Positions 60,646 to 64,000 of a stretch of DNA of 64,000 nucleotides are shown here, piece after piece. The notes under the pieces were generated by a model that saw only the letters and a list, made by a program, of their open reading frames with translations, made no database searches and had not been told where the DNA came from. Numbering within the stretch: the first letter of the stretch is position 1; each line of letters begins with the position of its first letter. Origin of the DNA: JACCTU01 sp963769665 (GTDB taxonomy: Bacteria; Actinomycetota; Thermoleophilia; Gaiellales; Gaiellaceae); contig CAVYMQ010000002.1 of assembly GCA_963769665.1 (NCBI GenBank), forward strand, positions 186,001 through 250,000, given 5' to 3'. The position numbers and the translations under genes were made by a program.

Positions 60646-62141
60646 CCGGATCTAATCGGGAAGTACGGCGGCGCGAGCAGCACGCCGATGCGCGCCTTTC
60701 CCCCAACGCGTCCGCGCGCCATCTCGAGTGCTGCGTTCAGGCCGTGGATCGGGACGAGACCGAGTTGGCGCGCTGCCACCGAGTCGCGGCAGCCCGCGAC
60801 GAGGACGGCGCCGAGGCGGACGATCGCGGGCTGGCACGACGACCAGTCCGCGAAGGGAAGCAACGGGTGGCAGGTGCGGCCCTCGCGGTATGCGGCGAGT
60901 GCGCGGGGATCCTCGGAAACCGCTTGCTCGGCGGCGCGGAGCTCTTCGGGCTCGCGCCCGAAGCGCGTCGCCGCGAAGAACGTGCGATAGGGCTGTTGCG
61001 TTGGATGGTGGAACCGTCGGCGGAGCGGGTGAACGAGGATCGCGGTGCCGCCGTTGACGACCGGGAACGAGTCGCGCCACAGCTTCAGCGCGACGCCGAG
61101 GCCGAGCTGCGCGGCGTTCAGCGGGTTCGGCAGCTCGCGGGGAAGGTGGAGCGTCGTCGGTGGGATCCCGACGACGATCGCGTCGAGCGGCTCGTCCAGC
61201 ACGACCTCTCGCGCGGCGATCGCGCGCAGGAGGGCCTCCGCGTGCGCGACCGCGGGGGGCCCGGCGAACACTCCCGCGGCGGTCAGGTCTCGCCGGAGCG
61301 AGCGGATCATGCGCGCGCGAAGCGGTCCGGGCACGACCGCGAGCGCGCGCCGTAGGGGCGAGCTGGCGATCCGCTCGGCCACGTGCTCGTCGTAGGGGAA
61401 CCCGCGCAGCGACGACGCGACGAGCTGCGGGTGGTTCAGCACGAGCGAGACGCCGATCAGGGGGACGCGCGCGGCGAGCATGCGCTCGAGTGCGGTAGCC
61501 AGCTGCCAGCCCTGCGACGCGGCGGTCTCGAGCAAGGACCACGCACCTGCGGCGCGGATCGCCTCGGGGCCGGCTGCGGCGACGAGTGCGGCGGGGCCGC
61601 CGTGCACGACGGTCTCGGCTGCGGTGACCACGACCACCGAGTCGGTGTCGACGAGCGCACGGTTGACCCGAAGCGGGACGTTCCCCGCGGCGCCTAGGTC
61701 GACGAGCTCCGGGTCTTCCACGTCGTGCACGACCACGCGGCCGCGGAAGCGCCTCCGGAATTCCGGCGCTGCGAGCAGCGACATGTCCGCAGGCCCCGCG
61801 CGTCGCCCGAGGCCGCAGGCGACCAGGAGCGTCTGCTGCTCGCTCGGCACGCCTGCGCGCTCGAGCTCGGCCGAAGCGCCCTCGACCGCGGCGTGGCGTG
61901 GATCGGTTGGCGCGCCGGGGATCGGCAGGCTCGGCAGCTCGACGACGATCGTCACGCGCGAGGCTCCGCGAACAAGCTGCTCGAGCGGCGGGCCCTCGAG
62001 CGGATAGCGGAGCGCCTCGCGAACGGCGGCTGCGACGTCGGCGACGACCTGACCCGGCGGTGGTGGCCGCAGCACGACCACGTCGTCGGGCACGTTCAGC
62101 ACGGCGATACCGGACCCGGCGAGGAGGGGGACACGCGCCAC
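60642..62141 (-). CDS. LarA/DUF2088-like protein with altered active site
   Basis: A 499-residue protein whose N-terminal half follows the lactate racemase LarA (DUF2088) layout: VTIVVELPSLPIPGAPTD at the place of the LarA substrate loop, then VVVHDVEDPELVDLG, VPLRVNRALVDTDSVVVV and AAETVVHGGPAALVAAAG. LarA's GTHR appears as GLGRR and the GGRK lysine motif is lost, so nickel-pincer chemistry as in LarA is doubtful. The C-terminal half (VGIPPTTLHLPRELPNPLN, PYRTFFAATRFGREP) is LarA-like but diverged. GTG 62141 lies 8 bases from TAACGT (62150-62155). Confidence 0.65.
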
Positions 62142-62149
62142 GGCCGGCG

Positions 62150-62186
62150 ACGTTACAGCGGCCGAGGCGGGGGCCGCGAATAGACT
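62150..62186. promoter_or_regulatory. divergent -10 boxes of LarA-like gene and polA
   Basis: TAACGT on the minus strand (62150-62155) is 8 bases from GTG 62141. TAGACT on the plus strand (62181-62186) is 8 bases from the polA ATG 62195. A GAAGGAG directly abuts the polA ATG and is too close to act as a normal SD. Confidence 0.5.
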
Positions 62187-62194
62187 CGAAGGAG

Positions 62195-64000
62195 ATGCCG
62201 AAGACGCTCACCGGCGAGGAGCTACAGCTCGACGACGGGCCCGCGAGGGACTCCGAGCTCTTCCTCGTCGACGGCAACAACCTCGCCTACCGCGCCTTCT
62301 TCGCGCTGCCGGAGGAGCTCGCAACGACGGAGGGCTTCCCGACAAATGCGCTGCTCGGGTTCACGAACATGCTCTTCAAGCTGCTCCAGGACTACCGGCC
62401 GAAGGGCGTCGCCGTGGCGTGGGACACCCGTCCGGCCGAGCGGCTCGAGACGCTCGAGACGTACAAGTCGGAGCGGAAGCCGACGCCTGACCTCCTGAGC
62501 GAGCAGTTCCCGTACTTCCGCCCGATCGTCGAGGCGTTCGGCTATCGCAACCTCGAGTTCGAGGGCTGGGAGGCCGACGACGTGATCGCGACCCTCGCGA
62601 CGCGCGCGGACGAAGCCGGGATCAAGACGACGATCGTCTCGACCGACCGCGACGCCTTCCAGCTCGTCACCGACAACGTCACGCTGATGATGACGCCGCG
62701 CGGAGTCTCGGACGTCAACGTGTACACACCCGAGCGAGTCGAGGCGCGGTACGGGATCCGGCCCGATCAGATTCCCGACTTCATCGGCCTCAAGGGCGAC
62801 ACGAGCGACAACATCCCCGGCATCCCGGGCATCGGCGACAAGACCGCCGGGCAGCTCATTCAAAAATATGGCTCGCTGGAGGAGGTGATCGCGCACGCCG
62901 ACGAGCTGACGCCCGCGCGCCGCCGGAACATCCAGGAGCACGCGGAGCAGGCGCGCGTCTCGAAGGAGCTGGCCACGATGCGCCGCGACCTCGAGCTCGA
63001 GCACGCACCTGCCGACCTCGTGCTGCAGCCGCCCGACCGCTCGCAGCTGAAGGAGATGTTCCGGCGCTTCGAGTTCCGCAACCTGATCGGCCGCGTCGAC
63101 CAGCTCGACGAGGCCGTCCCTGCACTGCCGACGATGCGCCCTGAGGGGACCGGCGTGACGTGGCGTGAAGGCGACTTGCCGGAGACGCGTTCGCGTGCGG
63201 CGCTCGCGGTCGACGACGGTCGCTTCGCACTCGCGCTCGACGACGGCGTCGTGCTCGGCACGTTCGACGCCGACGTCGCCCAGGCGCGACTCCGCGACGC
63301 GCACGTGATCGCCCACGACTTCAAGTCGCTGCCGCGCCTGACCATGACGCCGGCCGAGGACACGATGCTCGCGGCGTACCTGATCGACCCGGGCCGGCCC
63401 GCGTACGAGCTCGACGATCTCGCGCAGGAGTACGGGCTCGAGGTGCTTCCCGAGCCGGCGACCGACGAGGAGACCGCGACGCTCGTGCGTCACGCCGAGG
63501 CCGCACGCCGGCTCGCCCCGGTGCTTCGCGAGCGGCTGCGCGAGCGCGGGAGCGAGGTGCTGTACGACCACATCGAGCTTCCGCTCGCAGCGGTGCTCGC
63601 CTCGATGGAGGACGCGGGGATCAAGATCGACACGTACCGCATGGGTGAGATCACCGCGCGGCTCGCGGACCGCGTCGAGGAGCTGGAGACGAAGGCACAC
63701 GAGCTCGCGGGGGAGGAGTTTATGCTCGGCTCGACGCAACAGGTCGCGCGCATCCTGTTCGAGAAGCTCGAGCTGACTCCGGGGCGCAAGGGCAAGACGG
63801 GCTACTCCACCGACACGAGGGTGCTGCGCTCGATCCGTCAGGACCACGCGATCGTCGCGGTGATCGAGGAGTGGCGCGAGTACTCGAAGCTCCTCAACAC
63901 GTACCTGCAGCCGTTGCCGTCGCTGCTGGCGGAGGACGGACGCCTGCACACGCACTTCAACCAGGCCGTCGCGTCGACCGGCCGGCTCTCGACCTCGAAC
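62195..64000 (+). CDS. polA: DNA polymerase I, N-terminal 602 codons, cut by window edge
   Basis: Starts at ATG 62195 and stays open to the edge, ending at ASTGRLSTSN, just inside the polymerase domain. Residues about 22-310 form the 5'-3' nuclease (FLVDGNNLAYRAFFALP, GWEADDVIATLA, FIGLKGDTSDNIPGIPGIG). In the 3'-5' exonuclease-like region the DxE metal motif is not found, the second metal motif reads AHDFKSLP, and only EDTMLAAYLIDP is retained, so proofreading is probably lost. It replaces RNA primers and fills repair gaps. Confidence 0.96.
   Translation, partial: MPKTLTGEELQLDDGPARDSELFLVDGNNLAYRAFFALPEELATTEGFPTNALLGFTNMLFKLLQDYRPKGVAVAWDTRPAERLETLETYKSERKPTPDLLSEQFPYFRPIVEAFGYRNLEFEGWEADDVIATLATRADEAGIKTTIVSTDRDAFQLVTDNVTLMMTPRGVSDVNVYTPERVEARYGIRPDQIPDFIGLKGDTSDNIPGIPGIGDKTAGQLIQKYGSLEEVIAHADELTPARRRNIQEHAEQARVSKELATMRRDLELEHAPADLVLQPPDRSQLKEMFRRFEFRNLIGRVDQLDEAVPALPTMRPEGTGVTWREGDLPETRSRAALAVDDGRFALALDDGVVLGTFDADVAQARLRDAHVIAHDFKSLPRLTMTPAEDTMLAAYLIDPGRPAYELDDLAQEYGLEVLPEPATDEETATLVRHAEAARRLAPVLRERLRERGSEVLYDHIELPLAAVLASMEDAGIKIDTYRMGEITARLADRVEELETKAHELAGEEFMLGSTQQVARILFEKLELTPGRKGKTGYSTDTRVLRSIRQDHAIVAVIEEWREYSKLLNTYLQPLPSLLAEDGRLHTHFNQAVASTGRLSTSN

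Overview
The window is chromosomal DNA from a high-GC actinobacterium. Three things suggest a Thermoleophilia-like (Gaiellales or Solirubrobacterales) member of the Actinomycetota: a pyrophosphate-type group III phosphofructokinase, a deoC plus paired aldehyde dehydrogenase cluster, and a PPOX flavoprotein typical of F420 users. The taxon is an inference from gene content and base composition. Coding density is very high. Operon genes overlap mostly by a 4-base GTGA, five convergent gene pairs share one 4-base stop signal, and many first genes have a TANNNT -10 box only 6-9 bases before the start codon, which points to leaderless mRNAs. I see no insertion sequence, prophage, CRISPR array or rRNA. 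The only classical RNA gene found is tRNA-Leu(CAA).

Layout. 0-2.3 kb: acyl-CoA synthetase (cut by the left edge), TetR regulator, thiolase-fold synthase. 2.3-5.8 kb: glyoxylate shunt operon aceA-aceB plus a GntR/FCD regulator. 5.8-10.1 kb: rsgA behind a promoter and a 19-codon leader ORF, a five-PASTA membrane protein, and a divergent NrtR-like regulator / BMP lipoprotein pair sharing a palindrome. 10.1-17.8 kb: mixed metabolic genes (MoaD-like/beta-propeller pair, PPOX protein, HMG-CoA lyase, CoA-transferase, small membrane protein, YyaL-type protein, sulfatase). 17.8-22.3 kb: branched-chain amino-acid type ABC operon livGFHMK. 22.3-27.5 kb: DMT permease, a DUF378-fasciclin operon facing a CarH/LitR-like B12-binding MerR regulator across tandem 11-base repeats, a lysA-like decarboxylase, an unknown protein and a cupin.

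27.5-30.1 kb: leuS, preceded by a leader peptide ending in three Leu codons and a textbook terminator, i.e. a ribosome-mediated attenuator. 30.1-46.0 kb: a conserved housekeeping stretch (comEA-comEC-holA, rpsT on the other strand, murJ-lepA-hemW-hrcA-dnaJ-prmA, HIT, yqeY, phoH-ybeY-dgkA/PAP2-cdd-era). Two inverted copies of a ~115-base repeat bracket the phoH-era operon. 46.1-50.3 kb: an FRG-domain gene facing deoC-aldh-truncated aldh. 50.3-55.4 kb: DUF1707 protein, a TrpC-like/GT-C/aminopropyltransferase operon, pfkA and tRNA-Leu. 55.4-60.6 kb: a second ABC operon, livKHMGF. 60.6-64.0 kb: a degenerate LarA-like protein and the first 602 codons of polA, cut by the right edge.

The most interesting signals are regulatory: the leuS attenuator, the CarH-type repeat operator next to a fasciclin gene, the NrtR palindrome shared with a nucleoside-binding lipoprotein, the rsgA leader ORF, and the inverted repeat pair around phoH-era.
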